From the NCBI GenBank assembly GCA_964431965.1, contig CAYSLU010000030.1, forward strand, positions 1 through 52,341: DNA of 52,341 nt. Reading direction: 5' to 3'. Source of the stretch: CAYSLU01 sp964431965. Lineage in GTDB: Bacteria; Verrucomicrobiota; Kiritimatiellia; CAIKKV01; CAYSLU01. The position numbers were made by a program, and so were the translations under genes. Position 1 is the stretch's first letter. Every line of letters begins with the position of its first letter. Of the stretch, positions 24,820 to 33,223 are shown piece by piece. Under the pieces are notes generated by a model, which saw only the letters and a list, made by a program, of their open reading frames with translations, searched no databases and was not told where the DNA came from.

Positions 24820-25331
24820 CGCTGGTCCTGGGGGGCGCGCGCAGCGGGAAGAGCCGCTTCGCGCAGCGGTTCGCCGAGGAGCGCTGGCCGCGCCCCGTCT
24901 ACCTCGCCACCGCGCAGGCGCTCGACGCGGAAATGACCGACCGCGTGCGCCTGCACCAGTCTCAGCGGGGCCCCCGCTGGCGGACCGTCGAGGAGCCGAT
25001 CGAGGTCGCCCGGACGATCGCGTCGCCCGCGCTCGATGGCGACGGAATCCTGATGGACTGCGTGACCATCTGGCTTTCCAACGTGCTGCTTCAGGAGGGC
25101 GAGGACGCCTGTGCCCGGAGGCGTGACGGACTGCTCGACGCGCTCCGCGCCCGCCGGAACCCGACCGTCCTGGTGAGCAACGAGGTCGGGATGGGAATCG
25201 TTCCCGAGTCCGCGCTCGGCCGCACGTTCCGCGACCTGGCGGGCTGGCTGAACCAGGATCTGGCCGCGGTCGCCGACACGGTCGTCTTCGTGGCGGCCGG
25301 CCTGCCGCTGGTGCTCAAGGGCCGCCTGTAG
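24795..25331 (+). CDS. cobU: adenosylcobinamide kinase / adenosylcobinamide-phosphate guanylyltransferase
   Basis: CobU phosphorylates adenosylcobinamide and then transfers GMP to give GDP-cobinamide, the activated form that accepts a lower ligand. The 178-residue product has Walker A GGARSGKS at 13-20, RPVYLATAQALDAEM, the RVRLHQSQRG block (the usual His of RIxxHxxxR lies here), the Walker B-like MDCVTIWLSN and NEVGMGIVP with GRTFRDLAGWLNQ. All are CobU hallmarks and the length is normal. The gene overlaps cbiR by 25 bases in another frame. CobT, CobS and CobC are not in the window. It ends with TAG, convergent with the transglutaminase-like gene 21 bases away. Confidence 0.92.
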   Translation: MHEIAKSVTLVLGGARSGKSRFAQRFAEERWPRPVYLATAQALDAEMTDRVRLHQSQRGPRWRTVEEPIEVARTIASPALDGDGILMDCVTIWLSNVLLQEGEDACARRRDGLLDALRARRNPTVLVSNEVGMGIVPESALGRTFRDLAGWLNQDLAAVADTVVFVAAGLPLVLKGRL

Positions 25332-25352
25332 CGGCCCCCGGCACCCGCCGCG

Positions 25353-26078
25353 CTACAGCACGAAGTGGTTGCAGTAGCCGATGTTCGTGAAGCCGTCCAG
25401 CGGGTTCGGCGAGGCGCCCATCCCGAAGTCGCGCTTCATGATCTCGCCGCCCAGGTCGTCCATCAGATCGTGGCACAGCTTCCGGTAGATCGGCTCGAAA
25501 TGGGCGCGGCACGCGCGTCGGTGGAAGATGTGCGCGGCCCGCACGGGCTTGCCCTTCATCAGGAAGAGATACCCGAACGACTGGTCCACCGTGAGCCAGC
25601 CCGACGGCAGCAGCACCTCGGTGACCACGTGCCCGTAGTGCTTGCGCTCGTTGCAGGCGAAGAGCAGGCGCGACGGGATGCCCAGCACCTGAGTCAGGCA
25701 GCAGAACACCCGGGCCTGCTCGTTGCACCAGCCATAGCCGGAGCGGATCAGATCCTCCTCGGACATGTTCCGGTCAACCTTCAGACGGCGGCCGGTCTCC
25801 TTCGAGTAGAACCCCGCCCACGGAACCTTCTGCGCCACGAACTCCGCCACCGCCCGGACCTGCGCCAGCGGGCCCTTCGCGCCGCTCGTCACCTTTCGCG
25901 CAATCGACTCCAGCTGCGGGCGGCTGCCCCGCACATACGGGAGCCGGGCGCCCGTGTAGCAGTCGTACGCGAAGCGCTCGGTCACGTCGCGCATGTCGAT
26001 GAAGTTCAGCGACTGCTCCAGATCCACGCCCTTGACGGGCGGGAGAAAACGTCGATCAATCGGTCGAACCTTGCTCAC
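25353..26078 (-). CDS. transglutaminase-like (papain-fold) protein
   Basis: The 241-residue protein has the transglutaminase core fold. The presumed catalytic triad is Cys118 in GYGWCNEQARVF, His150 in KHYGHVVTEV and Asp165 in LTVDQSFGY. The preceding LAQVRAVAEFVAQKVPW helix is typical. Bacterial members act as peptidases, amidases or crosslinkers. There is no signal peptide, so it is probably cytoplasmic. The GTG start at 26078 overlaps the stop of the PQQ-like gene (GTGA), with GGAGAAGGAAA upstream. It is the last gene of the ebo/nadE run and ends with TAG. The substrate is unknown. Confidence 0.75.
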   Translation of the reverse strand: MSKVRPIDRRFLPPVKGVDLEQSLNFIDMRDVTERFAYDCYTGARLPYVRGSRPQLESIARKVTSGAKGPLAQVRAVAEFVAQKVPWAGFYSKETGRRLKVDRNMSEEDLIRSGYGWCNEQARVFCCLTQVLGIPSRLLFACNERKHYGHVVTEVLLPSGWLTVDQSFGYLFLMKGKPVRAAHIFHRRACRAHFEPIYRKLCHDLMDDLGGEIMKRDFGMGASPNPLDGFTNIGYCNHFVL

Positions 26079-27451
26079 TTTCCTTCTCCTCCCATGCAGT
26101 ACAGGTATCCCATCGTCCTCAGGTACAGCCGCCCGCCCACGAACACCGGACAGGCCCGAAACGCCTCGACCTGGTTCCGCGCCAGCTCCTTGAACTCGCG
26201 CCCCGCCTCGATCACGGCCGTGCGCCCGGCCTCGCCGCTTACGTAGACCAGGTTCCCCGCGAACGTCACGCTGGGGTACACGGTAGCGCCGAGCTTCAGA
26301 TCCTGCTCATACACGATCGCGCCGGTCGCAGCGTCAATGGCGCTGAAGATGCTCTTCTGGTTGCAGGCGTAGATCAGGCCATCAGCGTAGACGGGCGACG
26401 CGTAGTAACGCTCGTCCCTCGACTTCGTCTCCCACAGCGTCTCGGCGCTGACCGCCCCACCCGCTCCGGGGGTCAGGCGGACCGCCTTTCCGCCGTTCTG
26501 GATGAAATACGCCACGTTGCTCACCACGATCGGCGCGCAGTAGGTCAGCCCGCTAACTTTGGGGGCCAGCACCTTGCCGTCCGCCGCCGCGATCACGTCG
26601 CCCGACGGAGTGATGACCACGTCGGTCTCTCCGACCCGGGTCGCGACGGGGGACCCCCACGCGGGGGCCGACGGGGTCTGCCAGACCGTCTCGCCCGTGT
26701 CGGGATTCAAGGCCCACACCTTCATCACCTGCACGACGAGGCGGTTGGCCACCAGGACCGGCGACGCGCTGTGCCCCCAGCTGTTCTTCGGCTTCTCGAC
26801 GAACCGCGACCACAGGCGCTTGCCATCGAGGTCGTGGCAGGCCACCACGCCGGACCCGAAGACCACCCACACGCGCTTGCCGTCGGTCACCGGCGTCGGG
26901 GTCGAGTACCCGTTCACCCCGTGCGTGGCCGGCAAGGCGTAGGTGGACACTCCGTCCAGCGCCTTCTTCAGCTGCGCCACCTCGTTGGTGAGGCCGGCCA
27001 GCTCGCCCTGCGCCGCCGCGTCCTCCGGCGTCTTCTTCAGCTGGTCCTGCAGCTTCCGCACCTTCCCGTTGAGCGGGTTCAGCTTGGCGCGGATCTCGGC
27101 CGCCTTCGCCTGCTCCTCGCGGGCGCGGGCGGCATCGGCCGGCGCCAGCGTGCTCTCGAAGGTGTTGGTCTGCTGCCACAGGATGCGCCCGTCCGTCGCC
27201 GAAACACAGAGCAGCGTGGCCGGCTCGGCGCACAGCAGGAGCCGGTCGCCCACCGGGACGGGCGTCGCGTTCGACCAGTCCGGCAGCTTGGCCTTCCAGA
27301 CCACGTTCGATTCCCGACCCCACGTCACCGGCGGCTTCGCATCGGGATACCGTCCGGTCCAATCCGTCCGCCAGCCGGCCACGTTCGCCGCCTCCGCCAC
27401 GGCGCCAGTCGCTCCGATCGCGGCCACCGCCAAAATCGCCATCCGACTCAT
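26075..27451 (-). CDS. secreted PQQ-like beta-propeller protein with coiled-coil insert
   Basis: The 458-residue protein starts with a signal peptide (MAILAVAAIGATGAVAEAA). Its blades recur with the PQQ-repeat pattern: VSATDGRILWQQ, HDLDGKRLWSRF, LNPDTGETVWQTP and IDAATGAIVYEQDL. A helical insert between the first two blades (about residues 100-160, DAARAREEQAKAAEIRAKL to EVAQLKKALDGV) is a predicted coiled coil. Such propellers usually bind ligands or proteins in the periplasm and are often found without quinone cofactor. The ATG at 27451 follows AGGAGG. It sits 32 bases after nadE and overlaps the transglutaminase-like gene. Confidence 0.7.
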   Translation of the reverse strand: MSRMAILAVAAIGATGAVAEAANVAGWRTDWTGRYPDAKPPVTWGRESNVVWKAKLPDWSNATPVPVGDRLLLCAEPATLLCVSATDGRILWQQTNTFESTLAPADAARAREEQAKAAEIRAKLNPLNGKVRKLQDQLKKTPEDAAAQGELAGLTNEVAQLKKALDGVSTYALPATHGVNGYSTPTPVTDGKRVWVVFGSGVVACHDLDGKRLWSRFVEKPKNSWGHSASPVLVANRLVVQVMKVWALNPDTGETVWQTPSAPAWGSPVATRVGETDVVITPSGDVIAAADGKVLAPKVSGLTYCAPIVVSNVAYFIQNGGKAVRLTPGAGGAVSAETLWETKSRDERYYASPVYADGLIYACNQKSIFSAIDAATGAIVYEQDLKLGATVYPSVTFAGNLVYVSGEAGRTAVIEAGREFKELARNQVEAFRACPVFVGGRLYLRTMGYLYCMGGEGK

Positions 27452-27483
27452 TCGCTGCCTCCTGTTCGCTTCGCGAACCGCGC

Positions 27484-29379
27484 TCAGGCGGTTCCGAGCG
27501 CCTTGCGCTTCAACTCCTGATACCGCTGCGTGTACCGCACGCCCATCTGCGACTCGCGGTGGTCGAACCCGAAGGCGCGCCGCTTCACCGCCAGAACCGG
27601 CGGCGCCTGGATCCGCTTCGCCACGCCCATCCCCTGATACTGAGACCACCAGCGCTCCAAGTCAGCCACGAAGTCGCCCGCCGACGGAAAGAGCCCGTCG
27701 ATCCGGCCCTCGTAGCCAAGCTGCCGCGCGAGCGACCCGTCGAGATACCACTCCAGGATCTCCTCCGGCGTCGTCCGGTTCCAGGCCTCCACCCAGCTCC
27801 GGAACAGGCAGTCGTGATAGGGGTACACCAGCGGATCGCCCTGCCCCTTGTCCACGTCCTGGGCCGCGCTGAGCTCCGCCGACGGCACGATGTCGAAGCA
27901 CCCGGCCGGAATCGTCTCCGCCCCGTACACGCGCTCGTTCAGATGGCGCCCAAGCGCGTACACCTCGCCCTTCCAAAGGTCGGCGATCATCGCCAGGTAG
28001 CCCGCCAGGTCGCCGTAGAGCGTCGTGTAGCCGACCGTCGCCTCGGCCTTGTTGGCGTTGCACGTAAACACGCCGCCGAACGCCGCCGAAATCGCCGCCA
28101 GCACCCGGGCCGACCGGTCGCGCGCCTGGATGTTCTCGCGAATGAACCCGGACACCTCCAGCTCGCGCTCGAGGCCGCCCGCGAGGCTGCGGATCCGCAG
28201 GCGGTCGAGCTGCCGGACGGTCAGGCTCACGCTGTCCCCGATCGGCACCTCGGCGTAGAAGCACCCCAGCCGCTCCGCGAGCCCGCGCGCCAGCGCGCGC
28301 GTGGTGGGCGACGTGAACTCGCCCGGCATGTTGACCAGCAGCAGGTCCTCCGGAGGCAGCAGCTTCCCGTACATGGCCGCCACGACCGCGGAGTCGATGC
28401 CGCCAGAGATGCCGACGGTCACCCGTCGCGCCCCGCACACGGCCATGAACTTGGCCGTGCCGTACGCCAGCGCGTCGTGGATCCGTTCGATCCCGTCGTC
28501 GCGGAGGTCCACCGGCTCGCCGAACGCGGACCCGTCGAGGGGAAGATCGAACTTGATGCAGTCGGCCTGATAGGGCTTCAGCCCGCGCACCTGCCCCCCC
28601 CGCCCGTCGTAGATGCAGCTTTCGCCGTCGAACGTGAACACGGTCTTGCCGTTGTTCTGGATGCCGACGGTGTTGACGTACAGCAGGGGGCGCCCGATCT
28701 CGGCGGCGATCGCCGAGAACACGCGGTTCCGCTTGTGGTTCTTGTTCTGGGTGAACGGCGAACAGCTCAGGTTGAGCACGAAGTCCACGCCCTTGCGCCC
28801 CAGCACCCGCAGCGGCGACACGGCGTAGTCGGCGTCCCACGCGTCCTCGCACAGCACGCCGCCGATCCGGCACCCCGCCGCGCACAGCGGCGCGATCAGG
28901 TCCTCGACCGGACGCCCCTCTTCCAGCGCCAGCTTGCGCAGATCGAAGAAGTGGCGGCTGTCGTCGAACTCCCGATAGTTCGGAAGCAGCGTCTTGATGG
29001 CAAACTCGTAGAGGCCACCCTCCGGGCGGGCGAACCGGCGGCCCTCCGCCACGAAGAGCGCGTTGTACTTGCGGACGCGGCCGTCCTCGTTCCGGCGCGT
29101 CCAGTCCACGCCGACGTTGCCGAACGCCACGGCGATCCCGTCCGCGGCCTCCCGGATCCGATGCCCGCACGCCTCGCACTCGCGGATGAAGGCCGGCCGC
29201 TCCCACTCGTCGCCCAGCAGGTACCCCGGGATGGCCATCTCCGGGAAGGCCACCAGAGCCACCCCGGCCCGCCGCGCGCACGCGACGTGCCCGAGGATGC
29301 GGTCCGCGTTCTCGGACGGCCGCCCGGGCAGGACCTCAAGCTGGACCAGCCGGACCTTGATCGTGCGCGAAGCCGTCAT
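27484..29379 (-). CDS. nadE: glutamine-dependent NAD+ synthetase
   Basis: The enzyme amidates nicotinic acid adenine dinucleotide to NAD, taking ammonia from glutamine. The 631-residue product is the two-domain form. The N-terminal nitrilase-type glutaminase has the triad Glu47 (FPEMAIPGY), Lys129 (KTLLPNYREFDD) and Cys177 (LCEDAWD). The C-terminal synthetase has the P-loop GISGGIDSA (325-330), NMPGEFTS and NKAEATVGYTT. The fusion also has the usual C-terminal extension ending with FDHRESQMGVRYTQRY. The ATG at 29379 overlaps the eboE stop (ATGA), an unusual genomic partner for nadE. Confidence 0.93.
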   Translation of the reverse strand: MTASRTIKVRLVQLEVLPGRPSENADRILGHVACARRAGVALVAFPEMAIPGYLLGDEWERPAFIRECEACGHRIREAADGIAVAFGNVGVDWTRRNEDGRVRKYNALFVAEGRRFARPEGGLYEFAIKTLLPNYREFDDSRHFFDLRKLALEEGRPVEDLIAPLCAAGCRIGGVLCEDAWDADYAVSPLRVLGRKGVDFVLNLSCSPFTQNKNHKRNRVFSAIAAEIGRPLLYVNTVGIQNNGKTVFTFDGESCIYDGRGGQVRGLKPYQADCIKFDLPLDGSAFGEPVDLRDDGIERIHDALAYGTAKFMAVCGARRVTVGISGGIDSAVVAAMYGKLLPPEDLLLVNMPGEFTSPTTRALARGLAERLGCFYAEVPIGDSVSLTVRQLDRLRIRSLAGGLERELEVSGFIRENIQARDRSARVLAAISAAFGGVFTCNANKAEATVGYTTLYGDLAGYLAMIADLWKGEVYALGRHLNERVYGAETIPAGCFDIVPSAELSAAQDVDKGQGDPLVYPYHDCLFRSWVEAWNRTTPEEILEWYLDGSLARQLGYEGRIDGLFPSAGDFVADLERWWSQYQGMGVAKRIQAPPVLAVKRRAFGFDHRESQMGVRYTQRYQELKRKALGTA

Positions 29380-30629
29380 GCGGGCCGCCTCCCCGTCGCC
29401 GCATCGCCCGCCCCGGGCGCTCCGGGGCCGAGGCGATCGAGCGTCCATCCATATTCGCGGGCGATGCTCTCTGTCAAGCCGATCGCCCGCATGTCGGGCG
29501 GCAGGACGGAGAAGGTGTAGGTCTCGATCTCGAGATGCTCGCAGGCGCCCGCGCGGAGCGCCGCGAAGAAAGCCGGCGTCAGCGCGGCGGCCGTCGTGCC
29601 CAGGCCGCCCCGCCCCGTGAAGTACAGCGGCACGTGAAAGTGAATCCGCCACTCGCCCGCTCCATCGCATCCGGTCCCGCCCGCCAGCGCTTGGTCGAGA
29701 TCCCGGCAGGACCGGATCCCATCGGCGCCGAGCGACTTCACCTGGTGCAGGTACATCGGATCGACGAACCCGGCGAGCGCGCCGGCCGCCCGGGCCGCGG
29801 CGTCGGCCGTGAGCGCCGCACTGATCTGGATCTTGCTCACGCCCACTCCGGCCGCCCGCAGCCGGTCGAGGCTTCGCGTCAAGTCCTCGAACTGCAGCGC
29901 CAGGTGGCACGTGTCGAAGCACACCCCCAGGTGGGTCCGGATGGCATCGCAGGCAGCCGGCGCGCCCAGCCCGGCCGTCCCCGCCAGATGGGGCGCCCCC
30001 TCCCGGAGCATCGGCCCGGTAAAGAAGCGAACGGCCTCGTCGGTCGTCTCGAGAAAGCAGTCGGGCTCCGGCTCCAGCCCGATCCGGATCAGCCGGCCGG
30101 TCCGCCGCCGGACGTCCGCCGCGTGCGCCGCGCACTCCGCCAGGTTCCGGGCCATGGCCGCCACATCGCGCTCCGAGGCGATCCACGCCTTGTAGGAGCC
30201 CGGAACGGTGCTGATGCTCCCGCCCACGCCGGACGGAAGCAGGGCCGCCAGGATGTCGATCAAGTCGTTCGTGTAGTCGCGCCGCTCGGTCGTCCGCCAG
30301 TCGGGCCGGTACACGTCCTCCTTCACCCGCGTCCCGTGGAACGCGCCGAAGGGAAAGCCGTTGATGGTGAAGGCATAAAGGCCCTCGGACTCCAGGAGCG
30401 CCCGGAGCTCGTCCAGGCGGCCCGCGGCCAGGAGCTCGGTCGCCGCCGTGCGGCTGAGCCGCAGCCCCAGCCCGAACGAGACGCGCGCCCCGCCCCGCCC
30501 GGCCAGAACCCGATCCCGCACGGCCGTGGCATGGGTCCGGATCGCGGCGGCGTTCTCGGCCCAGCTCTCGCCGGGGTGGATGTTCAGGCAGTACGTCAGG
30601 TGGACGGCCGGATCGCGCGCGAGGATCAT
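29376..30629 (-). CDS. eboE: EboE-like TIM-barrel protein of the Ebo cluster
   Basis: The 417-residue protein resembles EboE, a xylose-isomerase-like TIM barrel. It opens HLTYCLNIHPGESWAE, followed by FGLGLRLSRTAATEL, YAFTINGFPFGAFHGTRVKEDVYRPDW, IGLEPEPDCFLET, GVCFDTCHLALQFED and a C-terminal EIETYTFSVLP. Asp in CFDTCH and the acidic EPEPD are candidate metal ligands. Ebo proteins are thought to support production or transport of a polyprenyl-linked metabolite across the membrane; the chemistry is not established. The gene overlaps eboD upstream and nadE downstream by four bases each. The C-terminal 25 residues are Gly/Ala-rich and probably disordered. Confidence 0.8.
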   Translation of the reverse strand: MILARDPAVHLTYCLNIHPGESWAENAAAIRTHATAVRDRVLAGRGGARVSFGLGLRLSRTAATELLAAGRLDELRALLESEGLYAFTINGFPFGAFHGTRVKEDVYRPDWRTTERRDYTNDLIDILAALLPSGVGGSISTVPGSYKAWIASERDVAAMARNLAECAAHAADVRRRTGRLIRIGLEPEPDCFLETTDEAVRFFTGPMLREGAPHLAGTAGLGAPAACDAIRTHLGVCFDTCHLALQFEDLTRSLDRLRAAGVGVSKIQISAALTADAAARAAGALAGFVDPMYLHQVKSLGADGIRSCRDLDQALAGGTGCDGAGEWRIHFHVPLYFTGRGGLGTTAAALTPAFFAALRAGACEHLEIETYTFSVLPPDMRAIGLTESIAREYGWTLDRLGPGAPGAGDAATGRRPA

Positions 30630-31840
30630 CCGAGCCCCCCGCGCTGCGCATCCCGGAGCACGCCGATGCACTCCGCGATCAGGGCGGCATCCATCTCGTG
30701 GACCTCCGTCCTCCGGCCCAGCGGCCCCGGCAGGGTCACCGTCAGCTCGCCGCCCAGATGCTCCCGGAAGTCTTCCAGCCCGCCCAGGACGGCCAGCCGC
30801 CCCGCCGCACGGCGGCCGAGCAGCCGGTCCCACACCGGCAGGCCACACGCGCGAAGCCCGGCCAGCAGGCGGCGCGCGTCCGCGCCGGGCAGCAGGCCCT
30901 GCCGCATGGCGTATACGGCGTCCAGCGCGATGCCGATCGAGACGGCATAGCCGTGGCTCAGGCGGAAGCCCGAGAGCACCTCCAGCTTGTGCGCGCTCCA
31001 GTGCCCGTAGTCCAGCGGCCGCGCGCTCCCGAATTCGAACGGGTCGCCCGACGTGCGGATGTGGCTCAGATGCAGCTCGGCACACCGAACGACCATGCGC
31101 TCGCCGGGCGCGGTCTCGCGCGCCGCGAGGCGTCCGGCGCTCTGGCACAGGAAGTCGAAGAAACGGCGGTCCTTGATCATCGCGACCTTGAACGCCTCCG
31201 CGATCCCCCCGCGCCAAGCCGTGTCATCGATCGTCCGGAGGAAATCCAGGTCGTTCAGCACGGCAAACGGCGGGCTGAACGTGCCGATCAGATTCTTGGC
31301 GCCGCCGACGTCCACGCCGTTCTTCACGCCGACTCCGACGTCGTTCTGGGCGAGCACGGTGGTCGGCACCCGGATCAGCCGCAGCCCCCGGTGCACCAGC
31401 GAGGCGGCCAGCCCCACAAGGTCGAGAAAGCCGCCGCCCCCCACCGCCAGGACGAAGCTCTGGCGATCCATGCGAGCCCGGGCGAGAAGGCCCGCCACGT
31501 GCTCGACGCCCGACCAACCCGACTTGGCCCGCTCGCCGCCGGGCAGCACGACGGGATCGCCCGCCAGCTCCATGACGGAGCGGTGGGCCCGCGCGTAGGC
31601 CATGACGGCAGCCGGAAGGCCCGCGTCGGCCTGCCGTACGCCGGCGTCCACGAACGCCATCACCCGCTGCCGCCGCGCGGGCTCAAGCCGGCTGACGGTC
31701 CGTGCGAGCAGGGGGTTCGAGCGCCGGAAAACCCCGTGTGTGAAATGGACGGGAAACTCGAACGGCACAGTGAAGCGCTGGCGGTACACCCGGTCCCGGC
31801 TGCACGGCCCCGCATCCGCACGCTCTTCGGCGCTGGTCAT
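30626..31840 (-). CDS. eboD: EboD-like sugar phosphate cyclase (3-dehydroquinate synthase family)
   Basis: The 404-residue protein belongs to the dehydroquinate-synthase-like cyclases. It has the NAD-binding VLAVGGGGFLDLVG (about 130-143), RVPTTVLAQNDVGVGVKNGVDVGG (about 158-180), KNLIGTFSPPFAVLNDLDFL and the metal-ligand region GHWSAHKLEVLSGFRLSHGYAVSIGI. The N-terminal extension (FTVPFEFPVHFTHGVF) and the KNGVD motif are those of EboD rather than AroB. EboD would cyclise a sugar phosphate such as a heptulose phosphate; the product is unknown. The ATG at 31840 overlaps the eboF stop. No shikimate genes are nearby. Confidence 0.82.
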   Translation of the reverse strand: MTSAEERADAGPCSRDRVYRQRFTVPFEFPVHFTHGVFRRSNPLLARTVSRLEPARRQRVMAFVDAGVRQADAGLPAAVMAYARAHRSVMELAGDPVVLPGGERAKSGWSGVEHVAGLLARARMDRQSFVLAVGGGGFLDLVGLAASLVHRGLRLIRVPTTVLAQNDVGVGVKNGVDVGGAKNLIGTFSPPFAVLNDLDFLRTIDDTAWRGGIAEAFKVAMIKDRRFFDFLCQSAGRLAARETAPGERMVVRCAELHLSHIRTSGDPFEFGSARPLDYGHWSAHKLEVLSGFRLSHGYAVSIGIALDAVYAMRQGLLPGADARRLLAGLRACGLPVWDRLLGRRAAGRLAVLGGLEDFREHLGGELTVTLPGPLGRRTEVHEMDAALIAECIGVLRDAQRGGLG

Positions 31841-33144
31841 GGGTCGTACTCTAGCCATCCGCGAATCCGGCCAGCAAGATCAATGAGGCCCGCGGGCGGC
31901 GGATCGAGCGGCAGCGATCCGGCCCAGCATGCGCGGCGCGCCGGCCCGCACCGGCCGTGCGAGCCCCGGATGCGGTCCGTGTTCAGGCTCACGGTCATCG
32001 GCGGCCAGCCGAAGAAGAGCTCGCACGGGTCGTAGCCCGGCTTGCTGTGGATGTCGATGTGCCGCGCGTAGTCGGGAGCCCGCCGGGCGTCGTCCCACCA
32101 CGGGTACGCAAACCAGTGCCCCGGCGCCGCCACCGCGACGCATTCGCCGGCGTTCGGATGCCCCATCCCCCGCTCGATCCGCGCATCTCCCGCCAGCACC
32201 TCGCCCACGCCGGGCACGGCCCCCAGCGCGGAGGCCACCTCGCCCGCGCGCGCCGGATCCCGGACGTAGACGTGCGCCACTTCGTGGTCCGCGACCGCCA
32301 CCGCGGCGCTCTGGTGGAAGTCCGGATACTCGCGGCCGGCCACCTCACGCACAGCAAACAGCCCGATCCGCCGGAGCTCCCGGTTCAGAAGCACCGCTCC
32401 GCGGTCGACAGCCCCGATCGCGTAGTCGCCGAACACCAGCGTCTCGTACCCACATTGGGCCGCGCACGCGAGCACGTCCGACAGCTGGCTCAGGAGATCC
32501 TCGCGCGCCCGGCCGCTCCGGCGATGGTCCGGGCCGTAGCGCTGCAGGTCGTAGTCCAACGCCGGCAGATAGGTCAGGCACAGGTCCGGCGCGTACTCCC
32601 TGCTCCGCAGGAGCGCGCACGTGGCGTCCGCGATCCAGGCGGACGCCTTCGCCGATGCAAGGGGGCCCCAGTAGTGCATCAGGTTGAACTCTCGACCGAC
32701 GGCCGCCGCGACGGCGGGGTAAAGCCCGCGCGGAAACGAGTAGCAGGAGGGCACCATCCCCCCGCCGTGCGTGTGGATCGGCGCGGGCGAAATCACCAGA
32801 TCGGCCGACTCGCCCAGGCTCTGCTGCCAGAACAGCATGGCCACACGCCCGCCGCGCCGCCGGAGTGCATCCCAGATCCGGGGCCCCTCAACCAGGGAGG
32901 CGGCCTGCTCCCAGAACATCGGGCGATGCAGGTTCCGGAAGTACAGCCCGTTCGCGACCATCCCATGCCGCGATGGAGGCAGCGCGGTGCGGAAGGTGGC
33001 TTGAGCCGTGCATGTGACAGCCGGGAAGACCGGCTCCAGCGGGCGGAACGTCAGCCCCAGAAACCGGTCGCTGCCGCCCCGGCAAAGGAAGTCGTATCCC
33101 AGCCCGGCGGCCTGTATCACCAGCAAACGCCTGCGCCCGCCCAT
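31837..33144 (-). CDS. eboF: EboF-like nucleotide pyrophosphatase/phosphodiesterase
   Basis: The 435-residue protein has the alkaline-phosphatase superfamily fold. It begins LLVIQAAGLGYDFL, followed by the nucleophile region FPAVTCTAQATFRTALPPSRHGMVANG (the Thr of TCTAQAT is the likely nucleophile). Metal-ligand motifs are YLPALDYDLQRYGPDH, VFGDYAI and HPNAGE, with RHIDIHSKPGYDPCELFF at the C-terminus. Together these match EboF-type proteins. A substrate such as a nucleotide-linked or phospho-sugar is plausible. GGAGGGAC lies just before the ATG. It is the first gene of a six-gene minus-strand unit. EboA, EboB (TatD-like) and EboC (UbiA-like) are absent from the window. Confidence 0.75.
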   Translation of the reverse strand: MGGRRRLLVIQAAGLGYDFLCRGGSDRFLGLTFRPLEPVFPAVTCTAQATFRTALPPSRHGMVANGLYFRNLHRPMFWEQAASLVEGPRIWDALRRRGGRVAMLFWQQSLGESADLVISPAPIHTHGGGMVPSCYSFPRGLYPAVAAAVGREFNLMHYWGPLASAKASAWIADATCALLRSREYAPDLCLTYLPALDYDLQRYGPDHRRSGRAREDLLSQLSDVLACAAQCGYETLVFGDYAIGAVDRGAVLLNRELRRIGLFAVREVAGREYPDFHQSAAVAVADHEVAHVYVRDPARAGEVASALGAVPGVGEVLAGDARIERGMGHPNAGECVAVAAPGHWFAYPWWDDARRAPDYARHIDIHSKPGYDPCELFFGWPPMTVSLNTDRIRGSHGRCGPARRACWAGSLPLDPPPAGLIDLAGRIRGWLEYDP

Positions 33145-33223
33145 GCCAGTCCCTCCTGTGCGGACCGCAGTGTACCAGACCGCCGCCGCCGCACAATCCG
33201 CGGGCCGCGGCGCCGCGCCAGCG

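Noticed and set aside
27559..29520. 653-codon plus-strand open frame opposite nadE
   Set aside because: It is an antisense shadow with no domain signature; nadE has all catalytic residues on the minus strand.
30626..31840. AroB (3-dehydroquinate synthase)
   Set aside because: The N-terminal extension, the KNGVD segment and the EboE and EboF neighbours fit EboD, and no shikimate genes are present.
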